64,000 bases of DNA from Aquabacter sp. L1I39 (GCF_017742835.1 NZ_CP072392.1:3619695-3683694), one strand, 5' to 3'; positions 54,679 to 63,863 are shown, numbered from the stretch's first letter. Notes: generated by a model not told the origin, from the letters alone. Translations and numbers: made by a program.

Positions 54679-56300
54679 GCGCGCGCCGCCGGGTGGATGG
54701 CGCCGCCGACCATTGTGGCGAGGATCGCGATGTCCTTCAGCGCCTCGGGCGGCGTGGTGAGCGGGTCGTCGGCGAGAACCACGAAATCGGCTTGCTTGCC
54801 GGGCGTGATGGAGCCGATGTCCGTGTCCATGTGCAGGGTGTAGGCGGCGCCGAGGGTGATGGCATGAAGCGCCTGCGGAACGCTGAGCCGTTCCTCCGGG
54901 CCGAGCACGGCACCGGACGACGACATGCGGTTGACCGCGCACCAGGCGACGAACAACGGCCCCAGGGGCGTGACCGGCGCGTCGGAGTGGATCGAGAAGG
55001 GAATGCCCATCCGCAGCGCGCTGGCGGCCGGGTTCATGCGCGCCACGCGCTCGGGGCCGATGGTCACGTCGCGGTGCACGTCGCCCCAGTAATAAAGGTG
55101 GTTGGAGAACAGGTTGACGCACAGTCCCAGCGCCTTGGCGCGGGCGAGCTGCTCGGGCCGGGCCATCTGGCAATGCTGGAGCGTGTGCCGGTGATCGGCC
55201 CTCGGCGCCGTTTCGAGCGCGCAGGCGACCGCGTCCAGCGCGGCATCCGTCGCCTCGTCGCCATTGGTGTGGATGTGCAACTGCACCCCGGCCGCATGGT
55301 AGATGCCGACAATGCGCTTCAGGTCCTCGGGGGCCACGTACCAAAGGCCGTTCGGCGCGCCATTGTGGTAGCCCGGCGCACCGAGGCGCGCCGTGAAGCC
55401 CTGGATCGAGCCGTCCACGATGATCTTTACGAGGCCGAATTTCAGCCGCTCGGTATTCTCCGCCCGCAGCGCCGCGATGCGCGCCACGCCTTCTTCCGGC
55501 GGGCACGAGGCGGAGGCCAGGGCCGGCACGATACGCACCGGCAGATCGGGCGTGCACGCCGCCCTGTAGATGTCCACGGTGCTGGCGGGAAGGTCGTTGT
55601 GCAGGTCCGCGATGGTGGTGATGCCCTGGACCTGCGCGGCGGCGGCAAACCGGGTCACGTCCGCGGGCTCCAGGTCGCCGGTCCAGGAGGTCCAGCCGAG
55701 TGCGCGCAACAGGCGCAGGCGCGGTGCGATCCCCTGCAATTCCCCGCTCGGCGCGCCATCCTCCTGCTTCACCACGCCGGCAATGGCGGTCTCGGAGGTG
55801 AAGCCCGTCAGCTCGAGCACGCGGCTGTTGGCGACGATGATGTGGAGGCTGGCATGGAACACCACGATGGGGCGCTCCGGCGAGATGCGGTCCAGATCGC
55901 GCCGCGTCAGGCGCGCGCCTGCGATATGCAGCGGGTCGAAGCCCCAGCCCACCAGGACGCTCTCACCCGGATCGGCGCGGTGCGCCTGTGCCAGGCGGTC
56001 AATCACCGCGTCGATGGAGGCGAGGCCGGCCACCTTTTGCCCCGCGGGATTACGCCGCTCGCCCGCGCCCACATAGGTGTATTTCCACAGCGTGCCTTCC
56101 ATGACATGAGCGTGGCCTTCGACGAAGCCGGGCAAGATCACCGCCTCGGCGAAGCGCTGGTCCACGGGCATGCCTTCAAAGTCCGAGGCCGTCCCCACGG
56201 ACTGAATGCGCCCGTCCTTGACGGCCACATGGGTGGCCTCGGGGCGGGTTGGATCCATGGTGATGATGCGGCGCGCCTCGAAAACCGTCGTTTCGCCCAC
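54675..56300 (-). CDS. Metal-dependent amidohydrolase (YtcJ/NfdA-like, amidohydrolase 3)
   Basis: A 541-residue amidohydrolase-superfamily enzyme. The metal ligands are His63 and His65 in GFVEGHAHVMEG, a candidate carboxylated Lys in LVKIIVDGSIQGFTA, His in HIHTNGDEATD, His in HTLQHCQMA and the final Asp in SIHSDAPVTPLGP. The family includes N-substituted-formamide deformylase (NfdA) and many uncharacterised enzymes cleaving amides. The GTG start is fixed by GAGGAGGCTGCGAA. No signal peptide. First gene of the cobW-importer operon, so its substrate is probably what the importer brings in. Confidence 0.87.
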   Translation of the reverse strand: MGETTVFEARRIITMDPTRPEATHVAVKDGRIQSVGTASDFEGMPVDQRFAEAVILPGFVEGHAHVMEGTLWKYTYVGAGERRNPAGQKVAGLASIDAVIDRLAQAHRADPGESVLVGWGFDPLHIAGARLTRRDLDRISPERPIVVFHASLHIIVANSRVLELTGFTSETAIAGVVKQEDGAPSGELQGIAPRLRLLRALGWTSWTGDLEPADVTRFAAAAQVQGITTIADLHNDLPASTVDIYRAACTPDLPVRIVPALASASCPPEEGVARIAALRAENTERLKFGLVKIIVDGSIQGFTARLGAPGYHNGAPNGLWYVAPEDLKRIVGIYHAAGVQLHIHTNGDEATDAALDAVACALETAPRADHRHTLQHCQMARPEQLARAKALGLCVNLFSNHLYYWGDVHRDVTIGPERVARMNPAASALRMGIPFSIHSDAPVTPLGPLFVAWCAVNRMSSSGAVLGPEERLSVPQALHAITLGAAYTLHMDTDIGSITPGKQADFVVLADDPLTTPPEALKDIAILATMVGGAIHPAARA

Positions 56301-56714
56301 TTCGCAGCCTCCTCAATCTGCAAGCGAGTATGGGCGCGCGAGGAGCAAACCACAGGGGCCAGCGGGCAAAGAGCGATGGAGCCAGAGGGAGACCGGCCTA
56401 GCGCCACCCCTCCGTGCTCCGGAAAGGCGTCCGTAGCTTGTCTCAGCCGGAAGCGATCTTTGTCAGGGCCTGCTAATGGCCTGCGATACGTCACGCCGGT
56501 ATGTTGGCTCCCGCTCTCCGTCGGCCTTCGGCGGCTCACGTGGCGAGATCGCCGCGCCCACGAACATCGGTGGTGAAGCCAGGAACCACGCCTGCGCAGG
56601 CTCAGCTGTCACAAATCGAAACTTTCACGAGACACGCAAGCGAGGGCTGCCCCCTATGCAGGTTGGCGGACGAACAGCGGTCGCCCCAACGGGCGGCCCA
56701 TGTGAGGTTACGCC
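56301..56714. other. Intergenic region between amidohydrolase operon and SH3-like gene
   Basis: About 410 bases between two divergent genes with no convincing coding frame. It must hold the promoters of the long minus-strand array and of the secreted SH3-like gene. I see no strong palindrome, EcfG motif or riboswitch-like fold by eye. Confidence 0.5.
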
Positions 56715-57389
56715 ATGCTCAGAACACTCCTTCTCGCCGCCGTACTGGCAGGGGCCGCCGCATCGGCGGCCAACGCCGCGACCCCCGCGATTGCCGTTAC
56801 CAACGTCAATCTGCGTGCGGGTCCTTCCACAGTGTATCCGGCAGTTACCATCGTGCCGGCGGGCGCTCCCATCACCACATTTGGCTGTGTCGCGGGATAC
56901 AGCTGGTGCGACATCGGGTTCGGCGCGTATCGGGGCTGGGTGGCGGCCCCCTATATCCAGGTCAGCTATGGCGGGGCACCCGTAGTGCTCACCGCCCCGC
57001 TCGCGCCGACCGTGGGCATCACCGTGGTGACGTTCAACCGCGCCTATTGGGACCGCTATTATGTGGGTTACCCCTGGTATGGACGCTGGGCCGCCTATCC
57101 GCCCTACGCTCCGCCGCGGGTGACCTCGGCCCACCGGTCGGTGGGTTGCGCTGGCGGCACCTGTGTGGGCGTTCGCGGGGCCACGGGCGTCTATGGCGGA
57201 TCGACGGCGCAGACCCGCGTCTGCACCACCGGTTCCTGCACCTCCACCCGCGTCACCAACGGGCCAAATGGTGGCACCGCCGCACGCACCCGCCAATGCG
57301 CGACCGGACAGGGCTGCACCACCGATCGTGCGGTGGTGGGTCCCAACGGCGGCGTGCATACTGGCTCGCGTACCGTTCAGCGCCCCTGA
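56715..57389 (+). CDS. Secreted protein with N-terminal SH3b (SH3_3) domain
   Basis: A 224-residue exported protein. Signal peptide: LRTLLLAAVLAGAAASAANA. Residues 25-85 form a bacterial SH3 domain (AVTNVNLRAGPSTVYPAVTI, GWVAAPYIQVSY). Residues 105-130 are Tyr/Trp/Pro-rich, and the tail (140-224) is Gly/Thr/Arg-rich with several Cys and repeats of the type GPNGGT/VGPNGG. SH3b domains often bind peptidoglycan. The tail resembles heterogeneous low-complexity exported proteins of Hyphomicrobiales. Confidence 0.82.
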   Translation: MLRTLLLAAVLAGAAASAANAATPAIAVTNVNLRAGPSTVYPAVTIVPAGAPITTFGCVAGYSWCDIGFGAYRGWVAAPYIQVSYGGAPVVLTAPLAPTVGITVVTFNRAYWDRYYVGYPWYGRWAAYPPYAPPRVTSAHRSVGCAGGTCVGVRGATGVYGGSTAQTRVCTTGSCTSTRVTNGPNGGTAARTRQCATGQGCTTDRAVVGPNGGVHTGSRTVQRP

Positions 57390-57456
57390 GGTGGCCTCAC
57401 GCGGGGCAGGGCCGGGCGCTCCGGCGCCCGGCCCCTTGCCGCTCCGACCATGCGCG

Positions 57457-58052
57457 TCAGAGCGGGACGCCGCCTCCTTGACGCTGGCGTGCGGCGATGA
57501 AATGGGCGATCCGCTCCACTAGCTTGGCTTGCATCTGCCGCGCCATGTCCATCTGCTCCGGCGTCAGCACTGCCTTGAGCCGTGCGACGGCCTCCTGCAG
57601 CGCGCGGGCCTTTTCCGCCCGTGCGATGGCCGCGCCAGCCATGTCCTGCGCCAGGCCGAAAGCGTCGGGATTGGCGCGCTTCGGGTCGTCCAGCAGGTGC
57701 CGGACTTGCTCTCCGGACGGCAGGAAGGCGATAAGCGCCGCGCTGTAGGCGCGCCAGGCATCCATCTGGCCGCTGCGAATGCCGAGTGCGGTTTCCTGGC
57801 CGGACAGCAACAGGCTGGCTACGAGGCGAACGGCCGCAAGATCGACGCGGGCCCAGGCTCGGCGCCGTAGGGGGGCATCTCGCAACTCCAGGGACCGGCG
57901 GCCTGGGCGGGGGAGACGCGGGGACTGCCTCCATCGTCCGTCGGATCCTGCGCAAGGCCGTGAGTTGGAGCGCCGCCAGCGACCACCAAGGCGAGGACGG
58001 CGGCGGCCCCGTACATCCGTGCGGAGCGATCAAGGGAAAATGCGCATCTCAT
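57457..58052 (-). pseudogene. Secreted Spy/LTXXQ-like helical protein, probably frameshifted
   Basis: An N-terminal frame from ATG 58052 (with AAAGGATGAAAGCC upstream) encodes a signal peptide (GAAAVLALVVAGGAPTHGLA) but stops at 57819. A second frame, open across the overlap and ending at 57457, encodes the helical body (GQETALGIRSGQMDAWRAYS, then LTPEQMDMARQMQAKLVERI) and has no good start (TTG 57885). Joined, they make a secreted LTXXQ/Spy-like chaperone. A single-base indel near 57830-57890 would restore it. It sits before a two-component system, as CpxP does. Sequencing error or true decay cannot be told apart. Confidence 0.6.
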
Positions 58053-58134
58053 GGCTTTCATCCTTTGCCGTTGAGGAGCGTCAAGGATGGGCGCCGGAGG
58101 TGTCTGCGCGCGCACGGCAGCATGTCCGTTTGTA

Positions 58135-59460
58135 TCAGGCTGCGAGGTCCATCCGCCGCAGCCCCACGCGGACCGAAAGCCCGCCGACGCGGCTCTCCCC
58201 AAGCGCGATGGTTCCGCCATGCCTTTCGACCAAGCGGCGCACGATGGTGAGGCCGAGGCCCGTACCCCCGCTGTCCCTGTTACGGGAGGCCTCAAGGCGA
58301 TGAAAGGGCTCGAAGACGCGCCCGCGCTCCTCGACCGGGATGCCGGGACCGTCGTCCTCGATCGTCAGCACAGCACGCGGCCCCTCCAGTTCGATTCCGG
58401 CCGTGATATGGGTGCCGTAGCGCAAGGCGTTGCCCACGAGATTGCCGATGATGCGCGCGAGCGGCTTCTCACCCATGGCGACCCACACTGGCCCCTCGGA
58501 CCCGCACAGCACCACGCGCCCCTCTCCAACCTCGTCCACCTGGAGGCGCAGCGTGGCGGCAAGGTCCGCACCGGCGGGCTCGGGCGTGGAAAAGGTATCC
58601 TGCGCAAAGTCCAGCGTGTCTTCCACCAGGGCCTGCATGGCCTCCACATCGGCGATGGCGCCCGCCCGATGACGGCTCTCCGGCATCATTTCGACACGCA
58701 GGCGCAGTCGGGTCAGATAGGTGCGCAGGTCATGGGAGATGGCGCCGAGCGCCAGCGTCCGGTTGCGCACCAGAGCGGCGATGCGCTCCTGCATGGCATT
58801 GACCGCACGGATCAGCTTGCGCAGTTCCGGTGCGCCGCGCTCGGATATGGCAAAGAGATCCATGCCGTCGCCGACCCGGTCGATCTCCCGCGCGAGGCGT
58901 GTGATGGGTCGCATCTCGCGTGCCACCGCCACCAACGCCGCAACCGCGACGACCACACCGAACAGGCCGGCGAAGAAGCCGATGGGTACACCCAGCAGCC
59001 GGACGGTGACGCGATCCTCCACGTCGAGCCAGAGATAGCCGCGCTCCGCGAGCGCCACATAGACGCTCAGCGTGCTGCCGCGCCCGCTTTCACCCTGCCC
59101 CTCCAACTGCACCCGCACCTCGCGCGCCTCGATCCCGCGCGCGGCGAGGGCGGCGCGGATGGCGCGCTCGATCCGCACCAGCTCGTTCTTGCGGACGAGC
59201 CCGTCGGGCAAGGCGGGAATGATCGCCATGGTCCGGCCGCCCTCGTTGAAGGCGTCAGCCAGCGCCGGCCGGAGGCTCGGTGGCATCTTGTCCACCAAAA
59301 GGACCAGCGCGGCGATCCGTCCCGGCAGGGCGGGAGACCCATCACCAAGTATTCGCCGACCCTCGCCGGCACCGAAATAGAAGACCAGCGCCAGCAGTTG
59401 GATGGCAAAAAGCGCCACCGCGACGATGAGGATGATGCGGGCGAGCAGGCCAAGGCGCAT
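58135..59460 (-). CDS. Two-component sensor histidine kinase
   Basis: A 441-residue membrane kinase. Helix one is residues 7-30, a periplasmic sensor of about 130 residues follows, helix two is near 150-178, then a HAMP domain, the H-box ALGAISHDLRTYLTRLRLR (His243), N-box NLVGNALRYG, and G-boxes EDDGPGIP and GGTGLGLTIVRRL. It belongs to the EnvZ/OmpR-like class. Encoded 11 bases after its response regulator on the same strand. The stimulus is unknown; the neighbours suggest envelope stress or a toxic compound. Confidence 0.95.
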   Translation of the reverse strand: MRLGLLARIILIVAVALFAIQLLALVFYFGAGEGRRILGDGSPALPGRIAALVLLVDKMPPSLRPALADAFNEGGRTMAIIPALPDGLVRKNELVRIERAIRAALAARGIEAREVRVQLEGQGESGRGSTLSVYVALAERGYLWLDVEDRVTVRLLGVPIGFFAGLFGVVVAVAALVAVAREMRPITRLAREIDRVGDGMDLFAISERGAPELRKLIRAVNAMQERIAALVRNRTLALGAISHDLRTYLTRLRLRVEMMPESRHRAGAIADVEAMQALVEDTLDFAQDTFSTPEPAGADLAATLRLQVDEVGEGRVVLCGSEGPVWVAMGEKPLARIIGNLVGNALRYGTHITAGIELEGPRAVLTIEDDGPGIPVEERGRVFEPFHRLEASRNRDSGGTGLGLTIVRRLVERHGGTIALGESRVGGLSVRVGLRRMDLAA

Positions 59461-59471
59461 GGGCTTGAACG

Positions 59472-60191
59472 TCAGGCCTCGCGCACGTCGGCAGAGAAGA
59501 GATAGCCGGCATTGCGCACCGTGGTGATAGGCTGCTCGGCCTCTCCGAGGCTGCCTGAGAGCTTGCCGCGCAGCCGCGAGACGGTGACGTCGATGGTGCG
59601 GTCGAAGGGATCGCCGCCGGCACGTCCCCGCGTGAGGTCCAGGAGCTGATCGCGCGAGAGCACCCGGCCCGGACGCTCTAGGAAACAGAGCAGCAGGTCG
59701 AACTCGGCGGTGGTCAGGTTCACCCGCTGCCCGGCCTCATCCACCAGGGTGCGCGCGTCGAGGTCCGCCACGAGACCGGCGAAGCGCCGCTTGCGCCTCC
59801 CCGGCACGGCGGCGGCGAGGGGGCCGGAGGCCCGGCGCAGCAAGGCGCGGACGCGCGCCAGCAATTCTCGCGGATTGAATGGCTTGCCCAGATAGTCGTC
59901 GGCCCCGATCTCCAGCCCGACAATGCGATCCACGTCATCCCGCTTGGCCGTGAGCATAAGGATCGGCACCCGGCTTTTGGCCCGCAGGCGGCGGCAGATG
60001 GACAGCCCGTCTTCGCCCGGCAGCATGATGTCGAGAATGACGAGATCCGGCATTCCGCGCATCAGGGCGCGGTCCATCAGGATCCCGCTTCCGACCGCGT
60101 CCACTTCGTATCCCTCGCGGCCGAGGAAATCCACGAGAAGGCTGCGAATATCGCGGTCATCCTCCACCAGAAGCAGTCTTGTGGCAGTCAT
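59472..60191 (-). CDS. OmpR/PhoB-family response regulator
   Basis: A 239-residue regulator. Receiver domain with acidic pocket VEDDRD, phosphorylation site Asp54 in DLVILDIMLPGEDG and Lys in YLGKPFNPREL; C-terminal winged helix with LTTAEFDLLLCFLERPG and TIDVTVSRLRGKL. I prefer ATG 60191; ATG 60203 in frame is possible, neither with a clear ribosome-binding site. Divergent from the Cys-rich secreted protein gene, which it may control. Confidence 0.95.
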   Translation of the reverse strand: MTATRLLLVEDDRDIRSLLVDFLGREGYEVDAVGSGILMDRALMRGMPDLVILDIMLPGEDGLSICRRLRAKSRVPILMLTAKRDDVDRIVGLEIGADDYLGKPFNPRELLARVRALLRRASGPLAAAVPGRRKRRFAGLVADLDARTLVDEAGQRVNLTTAEFDLLLCFLERPGRVLSRDQLLDLTRGRAGGDPFDRTIDVTVSRLRGKLSGSLGEAEQPITTVRNAGYLFSADVREA

Positions 60192-60450
60192 GATGCATGG
60201 CATGGCAGGCCGCGGCGCCCCGCGCAAGGCGTTCGGGCGGCGCCGATACAAACTGCAATAATAGGGCTCCGTATGGAGACACGGGCGCAAAAGACCCTGG
60301 CCATTCTGCGCTCCGTCGCTGCGCATCCCACACCCTCGCCGGCGGCACGGCAGGCATGTCCTGCCGGCCATGGCGCCTGCTCCGGCTGGACGCCCCCCGC
60401 CGGGCGGGTGCCATGGTCCTCCATTCCAGTCCCGGATAGGAGCCGACATC

Positions 60451-60723
60451 ATGTTGCGTGCGTTTCTTCTCCCTGCCAGCCTCGTGTTTGCCTTTGGTGT
60501 CCCGCTCGGTCTCGTCGCCAGCGGAACGGCCGCGGCGCAGGCTCTTTCGCGGGCCCAGATGCAGACCGTGCGCGCCGCGTGCGAGGCGGACATCCGCGCC
60601 ACTTGTCCCGGCGTGCAGCCCGGCGGCGGGCGCATCCTTCAGTGCATCAAAGCCAATCCCGACAAGATTTCCCAACTCTGCAAAGACGCCCTCATCGCCG
60701 TGAAGGCCGAGCAGGCGCAGTGA
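60451..60723 (+). CDS. Secreted Cys-rich small protein
   Basis: A 90-residue exported protein. The signal peptide (FLLPASLVFAFGVPLGLVAS up to TAAAQA) is followed by one Cys-rich repeat: CEADIRATCPGVQPGGGRIL then QCIKANPDKISQLCKDAL, with four Cys likely forming two disulfides. This resembles the Cys_rich (GLG1-like) repeat found in small periplasmic proteins. ATAGGAGCCGACATC precedes the ATG. It is divergent from the response regulator and upstream of an exporter operon; function unknown. Confidence 0.82.
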   Translation: MLRAFLLPASLVFAFGVPLGLVASGTAAAQALSRAQMQTVRAACEADIRATCPGVQPGGGRILQCIKANPDKISQLCKDALIAVKAEQAQ

Positions 60724-60763
60724 CCGGTCCAGAGCGTTCGTCTTCTTCAGGCGTTTTCATATC

Positions 60764-61966
60764 ATGACCTTGCAGTGTGAAGGTGAGGGGGCGCGCGCGC
60801 TCTCGCCACCGCCTCCGCGCCCCAGGCGTTGTCGCGCGGTGCGGCTTGCCGCGCTAGTCGGCGCGGCCCTCGCCTTGGGGGCCATCGGCCTGCGCTATTT
60901 CTATCCTCATGAAGTGGAGGGCGAGATCCTGCGGCCGGGCCTGCTGGATGTTGAGCTGCAGGGGCCGGGCACGCTTGCCGCCTTGACGGAGGCGAGCCTG
61001 AGCACCCGTTTCCAGGCCCGCATCACAGACCTTGCCGTTGATCGCAACGATGTGGTCACTCAGGGAGAGATCCTCGCGCGGCTGGCGTGCGAGGATCTCA
61101 GCGCGGACCGCGACGCCGCCGATGCGAGCGCTCGGGCAGCCGAGCGCGCGGTGCGCGCCATGGAGGCCGAGCGCGACCGGGCTGTCGCTACCCTGGAAAA
61201 GGCGCGCGCCACGCATGAACGGCAAGTGGCCCTGTTCGCCAAGGGCGTGGCCAGCGAAGCCGGGCTGGAAGACGCGGTCGCCGCCCGTCGCCAGGCCGAG
61301 GCAGATATTGCCCGTGCCAACCGCGCCGTCGATCAGGCGGAAGCCGAGCGCGATGCCGCGGCGGCGCGCCTTTCGTTCGCCCGGACCCAGCTGGACGACA
61401 GCATCCTACGGGCACCAATTTCCGGCATTGTTGTGTCGCGTAGCCATCACGTGGGCGAGGTACTTGCCCCCGGCAGCGAGGTGCTCCATCTCGTCGATCC
61501 GTCTAGCCTCGTGCTGACCACGCGGCTCGACGAGAGCGCCATTGCCGCCATTCTCCCGGGACAGGCGGCCCGCGTCACCTTCACCCGTACGGCGGATTCC
61601 ATCGCCGGCCATGTTCTGAGGCTCGGGCGGGAGGTCGATGCGGAGACACGCGAGTTCGAGATCGACATCGCGCTCGACACCGTTCCCGCCCATTGGGCGC
61701 TGGGCCAGCGCGCCATGGCGCGCATCCTGATTGCCCAGCGCGGGCCGGTGCTGAGCGTGCCGACTTCCTTCATCGTCTGGCGGGACGGCCTTCCGGGCGT
61801 GTGGGTGATGACCCGCGCCCGCGCGCGGTGGCGCGCGGTGGCACTGGGCGAAAGCGGCTTGGACCGCGTGGAGATCCGCCAGGGCCTCAGCGCCGACCAG
61901 ACCATCCTCAAGCCCGGCACTCTCTACCCCTTCATGCGTGTGCACGTTGTGGGTCGCGCCACATGA
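60764..61966 (+). CDS. HlyD/MacA-like periplasmic adaptor
   Basis: A 400-residue membrane-fusion protein. One N-terminal helix (residues 25-45), barrel-sandwich/lipoyl halves (RITDLAVDRNDVVTQGEILA and SGIVVSRSHHVGEVLAPGSE), a long coiled-coil hairpin between them (about 115-215) and a beta-barrel domain. It would link the FtsX-like permease/ATPase pair to an outer-membrane channel. It overlaps the permease gene by four bases. The first residues (to about 22) are Pro/Arg-rich and cytoplasmic. Confidence 0.88.
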   Translation: MTLQCEGEGARALSPPPPRPRRCRAVRLAALVGAALALGAIGLRYFYPHEVEGEILRPGLLDVELQGPGTLAALTEASLSTRFQARITDLAVDRNDVVTQGEILARLACEDLSADRDAADASARAAERAVRAMEAERDRAVATLEKARATHERQVALFAKGVASEAGLEDAVAARRQAEADIARANRAVDQAEAERDAAAARLSFARTQLDDSILRAPISGIVVSRSHHVGEVLAPGSEVLHLVDPSSLVLTTRLDESAIAAILPGQAARVTFTRTADSIAGHVLRLGREVDAETREFEIDIALDTVPAHWALGQRAMARILIAQRGPVLSVPTSFIVWRDGLPGVWVMTRARARWRAVALGESGLDRVEIRQGLSADQTILKPGTLYPFMRVHVVGRAT

Positions 61967-63126
61967 ACCTGGCATTGAAGGACACGCTGCACGCCCCGAC
62001 GCGCTTCGCACTGACCGCGTTTGGCGTTGCCTTTCTCATCATGGCCGTGATCGGCATGATCGGCCTCTATCGGGGCATCGTCGAGGATGCGCTGCTGATC
62101 ATCGACCGGATCGACGCGGACCTGTGGGTGGTCCAAGGCGAGCGTGCCGGTCCCTTCGCCGAGGGGTCAGCCGTGGCGGCCGACATGGACCGCAGGGTCG
62201 AGGGCGTGCCGGGCGTGGCGGATGTCCGCCGCTTCACCCAATTCAGCCAGCAGTTCAATTTCGCGGGCGTCGCGCGCCGGGTCACTGTCACCGGCGTGGA
62301 TGTGCCGCGCGATGACGGGCGATGGCTGTCCCTCACAGAGGGGTGCTGGCTCGCCGGCAGACGCTACGAGGCGGTGGCGGATGCCAGCACCGGCTTGAAA
62401 GTCGGCGATCGGATCCAACTGGCGCGCGACACCTACACCGTTGTCGGGCTCACGCGGTACATGGTGGATTCGGCGGGCGACGGGCTGCTGTTCGTCGGTA
62501 TCAATGATGCCGCCGTGATTGCCCGCCGCCGTACCTCGGAAGAAATTCACCTGGCTCGGGCGGGGCGAGCGGATGCGGCCGCCGTCAGCGCCGACGCCTC
62601 CTCCGTGGCGCAGGAAAGCAAGATCGCCGCGGTCCTGGTGCGACTCAACCCTGCCGCCGATGCCGGGCAGGTCATCGCGGCCTTTCGGCGCTGGGGCGAC
62701 GTGGAGGTGCTGACCACCGCCGAACAGCGCCACCTGATGTTGAACGCCCGGCTCTGGAAGCTGCGCCTTCAGATCCTCAGCTTCACCGGGATGATCCTCG
62801 TCATTACGGCCATCGTGGTGTCGCTGATCGTCTACACCATGACACTTGAGAAGCTGCACGAGATCGCGCTTCTCAAGCTGATGGGCGCGCGGGAACGCGT
62901 GGTGATCGCCTTGATCGGTCAACAGGCCGCGTTCATCGGCATCGCCGGCTATGTCTTCGCGCTTGTGCTCTCCGTCCTCGTCTTTCCCCTTTTCCCCCGT
63001 CGGGTCGTGATGCTGCCCTCGGACCTCGGGCAGATCGCTCTGGCCTTGGCACTTGTCTGTGCGGTCGCGGCTTTCGTGGGGATCGCGCGGGCCTCGCAGG
63101 TGGGCGCGCGGGAGGTGCTCTCGTGA
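61963..63126 (+). CDS. ABC exporter permease, FtsX/DevC-like
   Basis: A 387-residue permease. Helix one lies at residues 10-40, a large periplasmic domain of about 210 residues follows, and three C-terminal helices (about 265-385) end at REVLS. The segment TLEKLHEIALLKLMGARERV is the coupling helix of FtsX/MacB-type permeases. Unlike MacB the ATPase is a separate protein, the DevBCA arrangement. Overlaps both neighbours (ATGA, GTGA). Confidence 0.88.
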   Translation: MNLALKDTLHAPTRFALTAFGVAFLIMAVIGMIGLYRGIVEDALLIIDRIDADLWVVQGERAGPFAEGSAVAADMDRRVEGVPGVADVRRFTQFSQQFNFAGVARRVTVTGVDVPRDDGRWLSLTEGCWLAGRRYEAVADASTGLKVGDRIQLARDTYTVVGLTRYMVDSAGDGLLFVGINDAAVIARRRTSEEIHLARAGRADAAAVSADASSVAQESKIAAVLVRLNPAADAGQVIAAFRRWGDVEVLTTAEQRHLMLNARLWKLRLQILSFTGMILVITAIVVSLIVYTMTLEKLHEIALLKLMGARERVVIALIGQQAAFIGIAGYVFALVLSVLVFPLFPRRVVMLPSDLGQIALALALVCAVAAFVGIARASQVGAREVLS

Positions 63127-63863
63127 GCGGTGCCCCTGTTCTATCGGTTAGAAACCTCTCGCGCACCTATGTCACCGGCGGGGGCGTTGTACGCGCCCTC
63201 GACGGGGTGTGCCTGGATGTGGCGGCAGGAGAATTGGTGGGCATTTTCGGGCCTAGCGGCTCGGGCAAGAGCACCTTCCTGATGCTGGCGGGGCTCCTGG
63301 AGAACCCCACCTCCGGCGAAGTGTGGCTGACTGGCGAGCGCGTGTCTCACCCAGGCGCCGACCTCGACGCGCTGCGCGAGACGCGGCGCGCGGGCATCGG
63401 CTTCGTGTTCCAGAAGGCGAACCTCATCCCATTCCTCTCAGCGGTGGAGAATGTGGCCCTGAGCCTGGAAATTGCCGACGTCCACCCCGCAGATGCCCGC
63501 GCCCACGCCTTGCGGTTGCTCGCCGCCTTGGATCTCGCGCACCGCGCCGACAGCCTGCCGGCAAAGCTCTCCGGCGGAGAGCAGCAGCGCGTGGCAGTGG
63601 CCCGTGCCCTCGCCAATGCGCCGCCCCTCATTCTCGCCGACGAGCCGACCGCCGCTCTTGATGGCGCACGTGGCCGCCAGGTGATGGAGATCTTCCGCCG
63701 CATCGCCGTGGATCATGGGGCCGCGGTGGTGGTCATCACGCACGATCCGCGCGCGATCGATCTGTTCGACCGCATCGTTCACTTCGAGGATGGGCGGATG
63801 CGCACAGACCATGGGGCCGATAACGATCCCGCCGGGCGGCACCGTGGGATGGCAGCGCCTTAG
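63123..63863 (+). CDS. ABC exporter ATPase, LolD/DevA/MacB-like
   Basis: A 246-residue ATPase: Walker [12 protein letters not shown]-loop [19 protein letters not shown] (the MacB/LolD-type 'Q-x-x-x-L-I-P-x-L' loop), signature [15 protein letters not shown], Walker [13 protein letters not shown] and H-loop [12 protein letters not shown] start overlapping the permease stop codon. It powers the adaptor-permease complex; no outer-membrane component is encoded before the window ends. Confidence 0.92.
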   Translation: MSGAPVLSVRNLSRTYVTGGGVVRALDGVCLDVAAGELVGIFGPSGSGKSTFLMLAGLLENPTSGEVWLTGERVSHPGADLDALRETRRAGIGFVFQKANLIPFLSAVENVALSLEIADVHPADARAHALRLLAALDLAHRADSLPAKLSGGEQQRVAVARALANAPPLILADEPTAALDGARGRQVMEIFRRIAVDHGAAVVVITHDPRAIDLFDRIVHFEDGRMRTDHGADNDPAGRHRGMAAP

